Shown: positions 24,767-33,830 of the stretch, piece by piece
How positions within the stretch are numbered: position 1 is the first letter of the stretch
Layout of the letters: each line of letters begins with the position of its first letter
Assembly (NCBI GenBank): GCA_947179245.1
Contig: CAMXBD010000008.1
Location: 1 to 43,538 of the forward strand
Length of the DNA: 43,538 bases
Reading direction: 5' to 3'
DNA from: an uncultured Lachnospiraceae bacterium
GTDB lineage: Bacteria; Bacillota; Clostridia; Lachnospirales; Lachnospiraceae
Program-made: the position numbers and the translations under genes
Notes under the pieces: generated by a model
Databases searched by the model: none
What the model was told of the DNA's origin: nothing
Seen by the model: only the letters and a program-made list of their open reading frames with translations

Positions 24767-25585
24767 TTGGAAAATGTTACAAAGTTTTTACAATGTGTAG
24801 AACTGGATATGGTGAAGGAATTTGTACGTATATGTACCAAACATGACTTAACCTATTTTATGGCTGGTGGAACATTTTTAGGTGCCATACGTCATAAAGG
24901 ATTTATTCCATGGGATGACGATGTTGATATTGGGATGTATAGACGTGATTACGATAAATTTCTAAAAATTGCAGAGACAGAGTTATCTTATCCATACAAA
25001 ATCCAGACTTATCAAAATACAGATTCCCATCATTATTATTTTTCACATATTGTTGATACACGTTATAAAGTCAGGCGGTTGGGAAGCCTTGATAAACGTG
25101 AAGAATATGTATGGATTGATATTTTTCCATATGACGGATTGCCGAATGGTATTAAAGGAAATTTATTCTATTTACGCTTATTGTTTTGCCGTTTTTGTTA
25201 TCATATGGCTAATTTTGATAAAATAAATATTGCAAGAACAGATAGGGCAGTATGGCAAAAAATAGTTTTAAAATTCCTTTTTTTAATACATAGACTATTT
25301 AGATTTGATAAACATAAATGGATAAACAGGATAGATGTATTACTTAAATCGAATGATTTGCACAGTTGTGATAGAGTTATGAGTTTTATGGGAGTGAAGC
25401 TTTACAAAGAAGTTTTACCTAGAAGTGTTTATGATGATTTAATTGATTATTCATTTGAGGATGTGAATCTTAAAGGACCTAGAGATAGTGATACTGTTTT
25501 AAGGCAAATGTATGGTGAATATATGGAATTGCCGCCAGAAAATAAAAGAAAATCACATCCATTGGAAATTTTGAGTGATACATAA
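24767..25585 (+). CDS. LicD-family phosphotransferase
   Basis: A 272-residue LicD protein. The diagnostic motif is FMAGGTFLGAIRHKGFIPWD followed by DDVDIGMYR (about residues 31-60), which holds the catalytic aspartates. LicD enzymes transfer phosphocholine or another CDP-activated group to surface glycans, and the adjacent cytidylyltransferase could supply the donor. It begins with TTG three bases after the previous stop, with GAGGGAG 10-17 bases upstream. Base composition becomes visibly AT-rich from this gene onward, marking the start of the variable block of the locus. Confidence 0.9.
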   Translation: MENVTKFLQCVELDMVKEFVRICTKHDLTYFMAGGTFLGAIRHKGFIPWDDDVDIGMYRRDYDKFLKIAETELSYPYKIQTYQNTDSHHYYFSHIVDTRYKVRRLGSLDKREEYVWIDIFPYDGLPNGIKGNLFYLRLLFCRFCYHMANFDKINIARTDRAVWQKIVLKFLFLIHRLFRFDKHKWINRIDVLLKSNDLHSCDRVMSFMGVKLYKEVLPRSVYDDLIDYSFEDVNLKGPRDSDTVLRQMYGEYMELPPENKRKSHPLEILSDT

Positions 25586-25618
25586 ATATATCATTTAGAA
25601 TGTGATATAGGAGATAGT

Positions 25619-26332
25619 ATGAATATAGCATTGTTGACAGCGGCAGGAGTAGGGAGTAGAATGCGTCAGGATATTCCGAAGCAATTTCTGCATATTAGAA
25701 ATAAACCTGTTATTTTATATACATTGGCGGCTTTTCAGAAGTCTGCTCTAATAGATGAAATTATAGTAGTTTCTTTAACAAATTGGCAAGATATGTTGTG
25801 GGCATATGCTAAACAATTTAATATTACAAAGTTGAAGTATATAGTAAGCGGAGGGAAAACTGGTCAAGAATCAATTTTTTGTGGACTAAAAGAGTTGGCC
25901 AAGGTGCATTCCGATAATGATGTCGTAATGGTTCATGATGGTAATAGACCCATGGTTTCCCAAGAAGTTATAGCAGATAGTTTTGCTGTTTTTAAAAAAT
26001 ATGGCAGTGCAGTAGCGGCTATTCCATGTATAGAAGCCATTTTTCAAAGTGACGATGGTATTTCTTCGGATGTGGCAATACCAAGGGAAAAACTGTGGAG
26101 AACTCAGACGCCTCACACATATACGTTAGGAAAATTATTGGATGCTCACCGGATAGCAAATGAGAAAAATATCCATAATACAACAGCCTCATGTGTACTA
26201 ATGCAAATGTTGGGTGAGAAAATATATTTTTCAAAGGGTTCAGAAAAAAATCTGAAGATAACAACTATGGAAGACATTGAGATATTTGAAGCCTATCTGG
26301 GAGAGTATGAAAAACATCCATGGAATGTTTGA
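25619..26332 (+). CDS. IspD/TarI-like cytidylyltransferase
   Basis: A 237-residue nucleotidyltransferase of the IspD superfamily. N-terminal LLTAAGVGSRMRQDIPKQFL (CTP-binding loop), VHDGNRPMVS (in IspD usually HDGARP), and TQTPHTYTLGKLLDA are seen. Because a bona fide ispD gene occurs at 39305 and this one sits next to licD within an AT-rich polysaccharide block, it more likely makes a CDP-polyol or similar donor, in the manner of TarI, than an isoprenoid intermediate. No partner reductase (TarJ-like) is present. It follows licD by 33 bases. Confidence 0.85.
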   Translation: MNIALLTAAGVGSRMRQDIPKQFLHIRNKPVILYTLAAFQKSALIDEIIVVSLTNWQDMLWAYAKQFNITKLKYIVSGGKTGQESIFCGLKELAKVHSDNDVVMVHDGNRPMVSQEVIADSFAVFKKYGSAVAAIPCIEAIFQSDDGISSDVAIPREKLWRTQTPHTYTLGKLLDAHRIANEKNIHNTTASCVLMQMLGEKIYFSKGSEKNLKITTMEDIEIFEAYLGEYEKHPWNV

Positions 26333-26468
26333 AATAGTGCTCAAGAGTCAATTGGAACAATTATTATAAATATTTCCGAAACTTATCATTTATTATCTTT
26401 AGCATATAAGAATAATTCAGAGTTTCTATTGTTTTTTCGGCGGAAATATATGGTGAAAATGGAGAAGT

Positions 26469-27515
26469 ATGCAAACTAAAACGAAAAAAGTTGTAATTGA
26501 TGGAAGCTGCATCAAATCAACAAAATTTAATGGTGCTCAACGGTATGCATTGGAAATATTGCGCGAATTAGACAAGCTAGTACCTAGGGGCAAATATGAA
26601 TTACTAATCCGACGCGAATATAAAGACTTACTTTGTTTATGCAATATAAAAAAAGTTGAGATAGAAGCAAAGAATAAATTGATTTGGGGAGTAAAAGTTC
26701 TTTTCTATTTGGTTAAAAATAACGCATTATATATACATTTTACAAATGGATTTACTTTATGGAGAAAATCTATCATTACTTTACATGATATATATGCTTT
26801 TTATGGAATGTATAATAATACTTGGTTATATAACATAAAAGCAAAATGTAAAGTAATAATTGATGCTATTGTAGCGATGCACATTGTCACCGTATCAGAG
26901 TTCAGTAAACAGACAATGCTTGATAAGTTGCCGTTGAAACCGGAAAAAATCAGTGTGATATATAATGGATGGCAGCATCTAGAGAATATAGAATCGGATG
27001 AGCAGATTTTAGAACGAGAAAATTTGCATGCACAGTCTTATTATTTTTTTCTAGGGCGTTTAGTGAACAATAAGAATATCAAATGGATTTATAATGTAGC
27101 TGATAGAAATCCGAATGATTATTTTGTGATCGCAGGCGCGCTTTATAATGAAAAATTTGATTTTTATATGGGTAAAAATCAAAATATAGTATATACGGGC
27201 TTTATAAATGATGGGGAGATGAAAGCCTTGTATCAGAAGTGCAAGGCATTTTTATTTCCTTCGCTTATGGAGGGATTTGGTATTCCACCCATGGAAGCAT
27301 TATATAATGGTGCGCCAATTATTATCTCAAATACCTCTTCCCTTCCAGAGATATATGAAGATAGTGCCCATTATATCGACCCGATGAAGTATGATTATTG
27401 TTTGGATGATTTATTAAATGAACCGGTTGCTTCTCCAGAAAAAATTTTAAGTAAGTATAGTTGGGAAAAGTCTGCTAAACAATGGTATGAATTAATCGAA
27501 GGATATACGAACTGA
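26469..27515 (+). CDS. Glycosyltransferase family 4 (GT-B)
   Basis: A 348-residue retaining glycosyltransferase. The N-terminal half includes VVIDGSCIKSTKFNGAQRYA and the middle ITLHDIYAFYG and TVSEFSKQTML. The C-terminal half carries FFLGRLVNNKN and the donor-binding FPSLMEGFGIPPMEALYNGA with the E-x7-E spacing. It is cytoplasmic or peripheral. A 136-base AT-rich gap separates it from the cytidylyltransferase gene. The donor and acceptor are unknown. The next glycosyltransferase starts one base after its stop. Confidence 0.9.
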   Translation: MQTKTKKVVIDGSCIKSTKFNGAQRYALEILRELDKLVPRGKYELLIRREYKDLLCLCNIKKVEIEAKNKLIWGVKVLFYLVKNNALYIHFTNGFTLWRKSIITLHDIYAFYGMYNNTWLYNIKAKCKVIIDAIVAMHIVTVSEFSKQTMLDKLPLKPEKISVIYNGWQHLENIESDEQILERENLHAQSYYFFLGRLVNNKNIKWIYNVADRNPNDYFVIAGALYNEKFDFYMGKNQNIVYTGFINDGEMKALYQKCKAFLFPSLMEGFGIPPMEALYNGAPIIISNTSSLPEIYEDSAHYIDPMKYDYCLDDLLNEPVASPEKILSKYSWEKSAKQWYELIEGYTN

Positions 27516-27516
27516 G

Positions 27517-28602
27517 ATGGTTGAAAGAATAGAAGCGGGAACAATGAATGAAGTAGTTAAAATCAGTATAATTGTACCAATATACAGAATTAAGGAGAGC
27601 TATCTTAAGAAATGTGTTAATAGTTTGCAAAAGCAGACGCTTAATGATATAGAAATTCTTCTTATTGATGACGGCTCACCTGATCAGTGCGGTATTCTTT
27701 GTGATGAGTATGCTAGGGTAGACCGTAGAATTAGAGTATTTCATCAACAGAATAAAGGTGTAGCTATTGCGCGTAATATTGGGATGTTGAATGCTATTGG
27801 GAAGTATTTAATGTTTGTAGATCCCGATGATTGGATGGAATTAGATTGTTGTGAGCGTTTATTTATGGAAATAGAAAACAGGGATGTAGAGGTTGTTCTA
27901 TTTCAACGGTGTGGAGAAAATGAATATACTGGAATGACAGAATATTTTGAAAAGATAAATTCTTGTTATTTGGATAAGCGTGATTTAAGAGCAATTCAAC
28001 TCAGCATATTAAGGCATAATCCTAATAAATATAATCTGATAGCTGGCGCTCCATGGGGTAAGCTTATTAAGCGCGAGTACATTCTTAATCATGAAATTAA
28101 ATTTCCCGAAAAAGTTCGAAAAGAGCAAGATGATATATTTAGCCTTTATCTTTTTGAGCATCTTTATAGTGCCTATTTTTTGGACTATATAGGATATCAT
28201 TATAGAATTAATAGTGAATCAATAAATCATAGATATAATCCTGACATGCCGGAAATAAGGAAAGAGGTGGTTAAAGAAGCTGAAAAATTTATACACCAAT
28301 ACCATATTAATGAAGCAGAATATGAATCTGCATTGGGAGTGCATTGTGTTAAAATGCTTTACACAGTAGAATTGACATATTTTTTTCATAAGGAAAGTCT
28401 TTTAAAAAGGGATGAGATTATTAATATATGTATGGCTTATTTAGAGGATGAATTAGTAAAAAAATACAGAAGGATGTGTAACTGGAATGATTTTGAAACT
28501 TTTAATTGGAAGCTTAGATATTTGATTGAAAGACCAAATAGAATATGTTTGATGATATATTATTATTTGTTGAAATTATATAGAAAAGTAGAGAGTATTT
28601 AG
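27517..28602 (+). CDS. Glycosyltransferase family 2
   Basis: A 361-residue GT-A enzyme. ISIIVPIYRIKESYLKKCVN, LLIDDGSPD, NKGVAIARNIGM and FVDPDDWMEL (DxD region) are clear. The conserved EQDDIFSLYLFEHL lies at about residues 205-218. The C-terminal 100 residues are helical and basic. A later ATG at 27544 is an alternative start, as the residues between the two ATGs are not conserved in such enzymes. Predicted to add one sugar in the repeat unit. Confidence 0.9.
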   Translation: MVERIEAGTMNEVVKISIIVPIYRIKESYLKKCVNSLQKQTLNDIEILLIDDGSPDQCGILCDEYARVDRRIRVFHQQNKGVAIARNIGMLNAIGKYLMFVDPDDWMELDCCERLFMEIENRDVEVVLFQRCGENEYTGMTEYFEKINSCYLDKRDLRAIQLSILRHNPNKYNLIAGAPWGKLIKREYILNHEIKFPEKVRKEQDDIFSLYLFEHLYSAYFLDYIGYHYRINSESINHRYNPDMPEIRKEVVKEAEKFIHQYHINEAEYESALGVHCVKMLYTVELTYFFHKESLLKRDEIINICMAYLEDELVKKYRRMCNWNDFETFNWKLRYLIERPNRICLMIYYYLLKLYRKVESI

Positions 28603-28629
28603 TTATATCTTTACGTTGGGAAAAAGAGA

Positions 28630-29559
28630 ATGAGGGTTATGAACACAAAGCAAGATGTACACATTTGTTTTTTAGTATTGCATTATTTAGATATCGAACT
28701 GACAGCTAAAACAATAGAATCTATAAGGGGATTAAATAACTTTGGTAATTCAAAAATTGTAGTGGTAGATAATGCATCTCCGAATGGCAGTGGAGAGCTT
28801 TTAGAGCAAAAATATAAAGAAAGGAAAGATGTACATATTATATTATCTGAATCGAATAATGGATTTTCAGCTGGAAATAATATTGGATTTCTATATATAA
28901 AACATAATTTTATTTCAGACTTTGTCATTACAGTTAATAATGATGTTTTATTTCCGCAAAAAGATTTTATTGATAAGTTGGATGCCTTGTATAAGTTAGA
29001 ACCTTTTTGGATTGCAGGACCGGATATATATGAGCCACATAGAGATTACCATTCCAGTCCTATGTATGAGCATTCACTCAGTGCACAGGAGGCAGAAAAA
29101 GTAATAAAAAACATGGAAAGGGAAAGGCAGAAGCTTGTAAAAAAATTTTCATTATATGGGATTAAGCTATATGTAAGAGATTGTTTAAGAGAAAATTATA
29201 AAATCAGGTTATTTATTAGATTAAATAGATTGGTTCGAGGTCAAAAAAGAAAATATAGAGAAAGAAGTGAAGGGATAGTGTTACAGGGAGCTTGCCTGAT
29301 TTTTGACAAAAGATATTGTGACAAAAACAGCGAGCTATTTTTACCTTTAACATTTATGTATGGGGAAGAAATATTATTAACACTGCAATGTGTAAAAAAC
29401 AATTGGGAAATAAGATATTTTCCGGAATTGATTGTATGGCATTTTTCCAGAGGAAGTTCACAATGTATGAAAATGAGTTATAGAGAGTATTGTAAAAAAG
29501 TAATACTTGAATTGGATAGACGGCAAGAAGCGTATAGAATATATACAGAACAGTTATAG
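28630..29559 (+). CDS. Glycosyltransferase family 2 (rhamnosyltransferase-like)
   Basis: A 309-residue GT2 protein of the WbbL/RfbN-like type: LVLHYLDIELTAKTIESI, IVVVDNASPNGSGELL, SNNGFSAGNNIGF, VNNDVLFP and, later, GACLIFDKR with FMYGEEILLTLQ. Enzymes with this pattern often transfer rhamnose, but no rhamnose-synthesis genes are seen in the window. It may start at the second ATG (28639). AT-rich composition matches its neighbours. Confidence 0.87.
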   Translation: MRVMNTKQDVHICFLVLHYLDIELTAKTIESIRGLNNFGNSKIVVVDNASPNGSGELLEQKYKERKDVHIILSESNNGFSAGNNIGFLYIKHNFISDFVITVNNDVLFPQKDFIDKLDALYKLEPFWIAGPDIYEPHRDYHSSPMYEHSLSAQEAEKVIKNMERERQKLVKKFSLYGIKLYVRDCLRENYKIRLFIRLNRLVRGQKRKYRERSEGIVLQGACLIFDKRYCDKNSELFLPLTFMYGEEILLTLQCVKNNWEIRYFPELIVWHFSRGSSQCMKMSYREYCKKVILELDRRQEAYRIYTEQL

Positions 29560-29601
29560 AGATTGTGCAAGTAGATTTATAGTGTGAGAGTGGAAGTTCA
29601 G

Positions 29602-30834
29602 ATGAAATTAAAGTATTCAAATGTTTTTTTCTATTTAATGATGTTAATTATTATATGTGAGTGCAACGGATTTCGATTGTTGAAATTGGATGATAATATA
29701 TATAAATCAGTATATTTAGTAACTATAATCGGAATGTTGTTTATATGTTTGATTCATACTGATATTTTAAAGATTTGCAGGTCGTCGGGAGGATTTATAT
29801 ATTACTATTGTGTTGTACTGTTTCTTTTTTTAATATTTGAATATATGTATACAATACGTTTATATGGAAGTTTGCAGACCGCTTATGAGTATGCAAATTA
29901 CAATAAGTGTTATGCATTTGTTTTTTTAGTAATACCCTTATTTTATATTTTAATAATCAAGGATAGTTTCGAAGATTTGATGAGTAACATAATGCTGCTT
30001 GCAACAATCACTTTGTCATTGATGTTATTGCACGCGCTGTTTTATCAATGGTATCAAATTGAATTTTTAAATATCAGTGTATATGCGAAAAAATTGATGC
30101 GAAATGATCGCTTCCGAATGTGGGATTTGTTCAGTTTAGAGGGATTAGCAATTATTTATGGAATGTATCGCGTTCTATTTGTGAACCGAAAGAAAATGCG
30201 ATACGTTATTCAAACTGTTATCTGTGTTGCGGCGTTAGTGTATGTTGAGCAAACAAGAATGATGCTGATAGCATTGACGGTAAGTATTTTGGTAATGGTT
30301 GTTATGAAACCATGTAAAACAGCAAATGGAATTTTAGCGAAAGGTGTGTTAATAGCAACAGCGGGGATAGTAAGCACGACATTAGTGGTTCCGAAATTGA
30401 TTGCCAGTCTCAACAGAGGAGATTCAGTTTCGATTTCCAATCGTTTGATAGAGATTCAATTTGTGTATAATGTATTGCATAATCAAGGTATATTAGGCTT
30501 GGGATTAATAAGTCAAAGGTTGCAAAGCAATTTGTATTATCATGGTATTTATTCACATGTATCTTTGGATGATATTGGATTGATTGGTTATATGGCGCAG
30601 GTTGGGATTTGGAGTGTAGCTTTATTTATAGTTCCGATGGTGAGAATGTTATGGATTTTATTAAATGTGCATAAAAATGAATTTACAATTTTTTTGTGGT
30701 CATTATACATTTATTTGGCTATTACATCCAGCACACTATTTGTTTTAAATAGCCAGCGCATTTTAATGTGGCCGTTTTGTTTGGCACTATTTGAGTTTTG
30801 TTATAAAAAATATAATAGAAAAATGGATGTTTGA
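29602..30834 (+). CDS. Wzy-like polysaccharide polymerase (membrane)
   Basis: About 410 residues with about 10 predicted membrane helices and a larger loop near residues 260-330 (SVSISNRLIEIQF, GILGLGLISQRL), as expected for O-antigen ligase/polymerase-like proteins. Sequence conservation in this group is low, so the call rests on topology and position between glycosyltransferases and the flippase. ATG 29602 with GGAAG upstream is preferred over GTG 29584. It would link lipid-borne units into polymer on the outer face. Confidence 0.75.
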   Translation: MKLKYSNVFFYLMMLIIICECNGFRLLKLDDNIYKSVYLVTIIGMLFICLIHTDILKICRSSGGFIYYYCVVLFLFLIFEYMYTIRLYGSLQTAYEYANYNKCYAFVFLVIPLFYILIIKDSFEDLMSNIMLLATITLSLMLLHALFYQWYQIEFLNISVYAKKLMRNDRFRMWDLFSLEGLAIIYGMYRVLFVNRKKMRYVIQTVICVAALVYVEQTRMMLIALTVSILVMVVMKPCKTANGILAKGVLIATAGIVSTTLVVPKLIASLNRGDSVSISNRLIEIQFVYNVLHNQGILGLGLISQRLQSNLYYHGIYSHVSLDDIGLIGYMAQVGIWSVALFIVPMVRMLWILLNVHKNEFTIFLWSLYIYLAITSSTLFVLNSQRILMWPFCLALFEFCYKKYNRKMDV

Positions 30835-30888
30835 CAATATATATGCAAGGGAAGGGCTGTGTAATATACAGCATGAAAAGAAATATAG

Positions 30889-32253
30889 ATGAAACTTAGT
30901 AAGGGAATAATTCAAGTAATCATTGCTAATCTTATAAATCTTATAATATCTATTGGCAATGGTTTTCTGCTACCCAAATTTTTGTCAGTAGAATCCTATG
31001 CTGCTTTAAAAACATTTCTTTTATACACCTCATACATTGGCATCCTGCATCTGGGTTATGTTGATGGTATTTATATTAAATATGGTGGTAAGACGATAGA
31101 CTCAATAGAGATAGCAGAATTTATTAAAGAGAAAAGAGTACTATTGTTATTTCAGCTCGGAATTACATTGCCAATTGCACTGATAGCTTTCTTTATAGGT
31201 GATTCGGGTCTGTTATTTGCGGCAATCAGCATTTTACCAATAAATATGGTGTTTTTTTTCAAATTCATATATCAGGCAACAGGCGAATTTAAAGAATACA
31301 GGCATATTACAAATTTAAGTTCGATATTGATCTTTGCATTAAACCTAATTTCTCTCTTTATAATTAAGACAGATTTCTCCTTATGGTATATAAGAATACA
31401 AGTAATTATCTCTTTCATTGTATGGATCTATTATGAGAGCAGAAATAAGAGTACAAGTATAGGCTATAAGATTTCATTAAAAGAAATGCGGATTCGCCTG
31501 AATGAGAATATTCATTTGGGCATCATCATTATGCTGGGTAATTTTATGGGTATATGGATTACCAGCATAGACAGATGGTTCGTAAAAATTTTTTATAGTG
31601 TGGCAGAGTTTGCATATTATTCATTTGCGGTTACCATGTTACGATTAATCAATGTTGTTATAACAGCCTTTTCGGTAACCTTGTATAATTTCTTTTGTAA
31701 GAATCCGGAGGATGAAGAGATTGCCTTACTGCGAAGGATAGTGTTAATAGCAGGCGCGGCAATTATTGCAATTATTTTTCCGGTAGAATTTGTTGTTCGG
31801 ACATATTTAGAGAAATACGTATACGCGGTTTCTGTTATAAAAATTCTTTTTATGACGCAATTTGTTTTGATTGAAGTAAATGCAGTATACTTAAATTTAT
31901 ATAAAGCACTCAATCTTCAGAAAAAGTATTTGATACGGATGATTATCATTACGATAATAGCCTTTTTCTTAAATGGAATGATCGGATATTTATGGAATAA
32001 TATTATTGCATATGCTGTGGCAACGCTTTTAACAGCATTTATATGGCTCGTATTATGTCAGATTGATTTGCCTAAGTATAAAATGGCATATACGGAATGG
32101 CTCTATATTTTGTTGACGGTATCAGTATATTTACTCAGTGGTTATTTTAGTATATGGATTGGTTTGTTCATTTATGCAGGGTGGTTGATCATAGGGACTT
32201 TTCTATTTTATTGGAAAGATGTTAAACAGTTATTGAGAGAGTATTTATTCTAA
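30889..32253 (+). CDS. Wzx-like oligosaccharide flippase (MOP/MATE superfamily)
   Basis: A 454-residue protein with about 12-14 predicted helices. The N-terminal IIQVIIANLINLIISIGNGF and LPKFLSVESYAALKTFLLYT match the start of Wzx/RfbX-like proteins, as do the central MGIWITSIDRWFVKIFYS and its periodic helices to the end. It should move the undecaprenyl-linked unit across the membrane. It is the last gene of the locus. A terminator follows 45 bases later. Confidence 0.85.
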   Translation: MKLSKGIIQVIIANLINLIISIGNGFLLPKFLSVESYAALKTFLLYTSYIGILHLGYVDGIYIKYGGKTIDSIEIAEFIKEKRVLLLFQLGITLPIALIAFFIGDSGLLFAAISILPINMVFFFKFIYQATGEFKEYRHITNLSSILIFALNLISLFIIKTDFSLWYIRIQVIISFIVWIYYESRNKSTSIGYKISLKEMRIRLNENIHLGIIIMLGNFMGIWITSIDRWFVKIFYSVAEFAYYSFAVTMLRLINVVITAFSVTLYNFFCKNPEDEEIALLRRIVLIAGAAIIAIIFPVEFVVRTYLEKYVYAVSVIKILFMTQFVLIEVNAVYLNLYKALNLQKKYLIRMIIITIIAFFLNGMIGYLWNNIIAYAVATLLTAFIWLVLCQIDLPKYKMAYTEWLYILLTVSVYLLSGYFSIWIGLFIYAGWLIIGTFLFYWKDVKQLLREYLF

Positions 32254-32296
32254 GTAAATAGTTTTGCTCCACAAAACTTTTTCCGTTTTGTAGCTT

Positions 32297-32338
32297 TTCC
32301 CCTCCCTGAATTGTATTATCAGTGAGGGGATTTTTTTG
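32297..32338 (+). terminator. Terminator at the end of the polysaccharide locus
   Basis: TCCCCTC-CCTGA can pair with TCAGTGAGGGGA (one bulge) and is followed by seven T. Confidence 0.8.
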
Positions 32339-32363
32339 CGATATCACTGCCTTTGGAGGAAGT

Positions 32364-33098
32364 ATGGAACGGGAACTACTGCGCGCAGACAAATTACAAT
32401 TGAATATGGTTGAGAAATACTCACAGATGGTCTAGCGTTTAGTCTTCTCTATGATGAAAAACAGATATGATGCGGACGACATTCATCAGGATGTGTTTGT
32501 CAGATTTTTGAAAAAGCAGCCGCGCTTTGACGATGAAGAACACGAGAAGGCATGGTTTATCAGAGTGACAGTCAACTGCTGTACGAATTATCATAAGACA
32601 GCATGGCGGCGTAAAACTGTCAGTTTGTCGGAGTACGAACGGCGGGAAGAGTCAGAATGTGCAGATCAGGGAATTATCATGCGTGTGGAAGGAATCTGGT
32701 TGGAGGAGAACCATGCGGAAATAGTTGTCTCGTTCGGTAATCAAGAGGAGTATCATCATATTAAGGGGAAGGTTGATATGTATGACAGCTATAGGCTTGT
32801 GAGCCATGAAGGAGCCGGAAGGATAGGCGGCTGTTTTTTCCTTACTTATGATGAGTTGGAAGAAAGAGCGTATTTCAGGATAGACATGCCGGCGGCGGAA
32901 TGTGCGGCAGATGATTTCACTCTGACAGGTATTGCCTATCAAGACGGTGTACTGCGCGTGCAGATGTGCATGGGAGATAATACTCATGCGGACAGACATG
33001 TACAGCTTTTACGGACGGACGCAGTAGGAAATGAGAGAGATAATAAAGTCGGAACGAAGACTATAAACTCGTTTCCAGTGGTCGGGATGGAGACCTAA
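32364..33098 (+). pseudogene. ECF sigma factor remnant fused to the end of an anti-sigma-like protein
   Basis: A start with an ideal GGAGGA (codons 1-23, KLQLNMVEKYSQMV) is followed by an in-frame TAG at 32433, where ECF sigma factors have Tyr (VYRL). After it the frame continues as sigma region 2: NRYDADDIHQDVFVRFLKKQ, EEHEKAWFIRVTVNCC and HKTAWRRKT. The region 4 helix-turn-helix that should follow is absent. Instead, after about SLSEYERREESECADQG, the frame holds a beta-rich stretch (RVEGIWLEENHAEIVVSFGN, then ERAYFRIDMPAAE) resembling the outer domain of DUF4179-type anti-sigma factors, whose membrane helix and N-terminus are also missing. The simplest account is an in-frame deletion across a sigma/anti-sigma operon plus a nonsense change. 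It is probably non-functional. Confidence 0.75.
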
Positions 33099-33135
33099 AA
33101 CCCATTCCCATTACAGAATAAACTGCTAAAAATCA

Positions 33136-33164
33136 AGAGAGGATGACTGCGGTCATCCTCTTTT
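33136..33164 (+). terminator. Terminator after the sigma remnant
   Basis: GAGGATGAC and GTCATCCTC form a 9-bp perfect stem with a four-base loop, followed by TTTT. Confidence 0.75.
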
Positions 33165-33198
33165 GATAGAATAAGATATTTTTAACAAAGGAGTATGA

Positions 33199-33624
33199 AT
33201 GGCAGAGAACAGTCTTAAAGGACGGGTCTGCTTAGAAATGATGAAAGCAGCGAAAAACTATAAGAAAGTATACTTAGATTATGAGTATTTAATTTGTTCA
33301 GATGCATTTATGAAACGAAAATATTACATAGTGGATGCCCAAAAAGACAATTTTCAACATTTAACAGGAGTGCATTCACTGATAAGTCCCAAAATGTTTT
33401 TTGACAAGTGCTATCAGCAAACACTTACAGAAGAGGATTTTGATTTTGTCAAAAAGGGACAAGACGAAAAATCAGTGAAAGGTACTGTGCGTAGGAAAAT
33501 TAAAGTATTACCGGATATGATGAATCTTTTTAGAAACGGATTGTTGGCAGAAGAAAGCTTTGTGAAAAATAAAATATATAGTAGATTTAATCTTGAGAAA
33601 GAGATCAGGAACAGAGAGTTTTGA
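33199..33624 (+). CDS. PBECR4-domain-like protein, possibly truncated
   Basis: A 141-residue protein with features of the phage PBECR4 nuclease-like family: an N-terminal helix LKGRVCLEMMKAAKNYKKVY, strand YEYLIC, the characteristic NFQHLTGVHS (about residues 51-60), FFDKCYQQTLTEEDFDF and later VLPDMMNLFR. Members are normally longer than this. After about 33566 the next frame is open to TAA at 33698 and reads VDLILRKRSGTES then DEFVIGDANVLSKYNSQIEG, so a one-base frameshift in the AT-rich stretch near 33565-33580 may have cut the C-terminus. AAGGAG lies before the ATG. It is likely a phage- or mobile-element-derived gene. Nuclease activity is a family guess. Confidence 0.55.
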   Translation: MAENSLKGRVCLEMMKAAKNYKKVYLDYEYLICSDAFMKRKYYIVDAQKDNFQHLTGVHSLISPKMFFDKCYQQTLTEEDFDFVKKGQDEKSVKGTVRRKIKVLPDMMNLFRNGLLAEESFVKNKIYSRFNLEKEIRNREF

Positions 33625-33726
33625 TGAGTTTGTAATAGGGGATGCAAACGTTTTAAGCAAATACAACAGTCAAATCGAGGGTAGTGCACTAAATCTTTAA
33701 GAGGCGTATGGAACATTCTTTTCCTC

Positions 33727-33796
33727 TTGCACTTCCCCCGAATTTTAGTATAATAAGAGATAAGTAAAGAAAGCACCTACATAGTAGGTGCTTTTT
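33727..33796 (+). promoter_or_regulatory. Promoter immediately followed by a terminator hairpin
   Basis: TTGCAC (33727-33732) and TATAAT (33749-33754) are 16 bases apart. About 10 bases after the predicted start, AAGCACCTAC and TAGGTGCTT (33771-33793) form a strong hairpin followed by T5. The hairpin lies 34 bases before the YcxB-like start codon, so it may be an attenuator. It may instead simply end upstream transcription. Confidence 0.55.
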
Positions 33797-33830
33797 CGCG
33801 GAAGACCGAATTACAGTACGGAGGATATAT

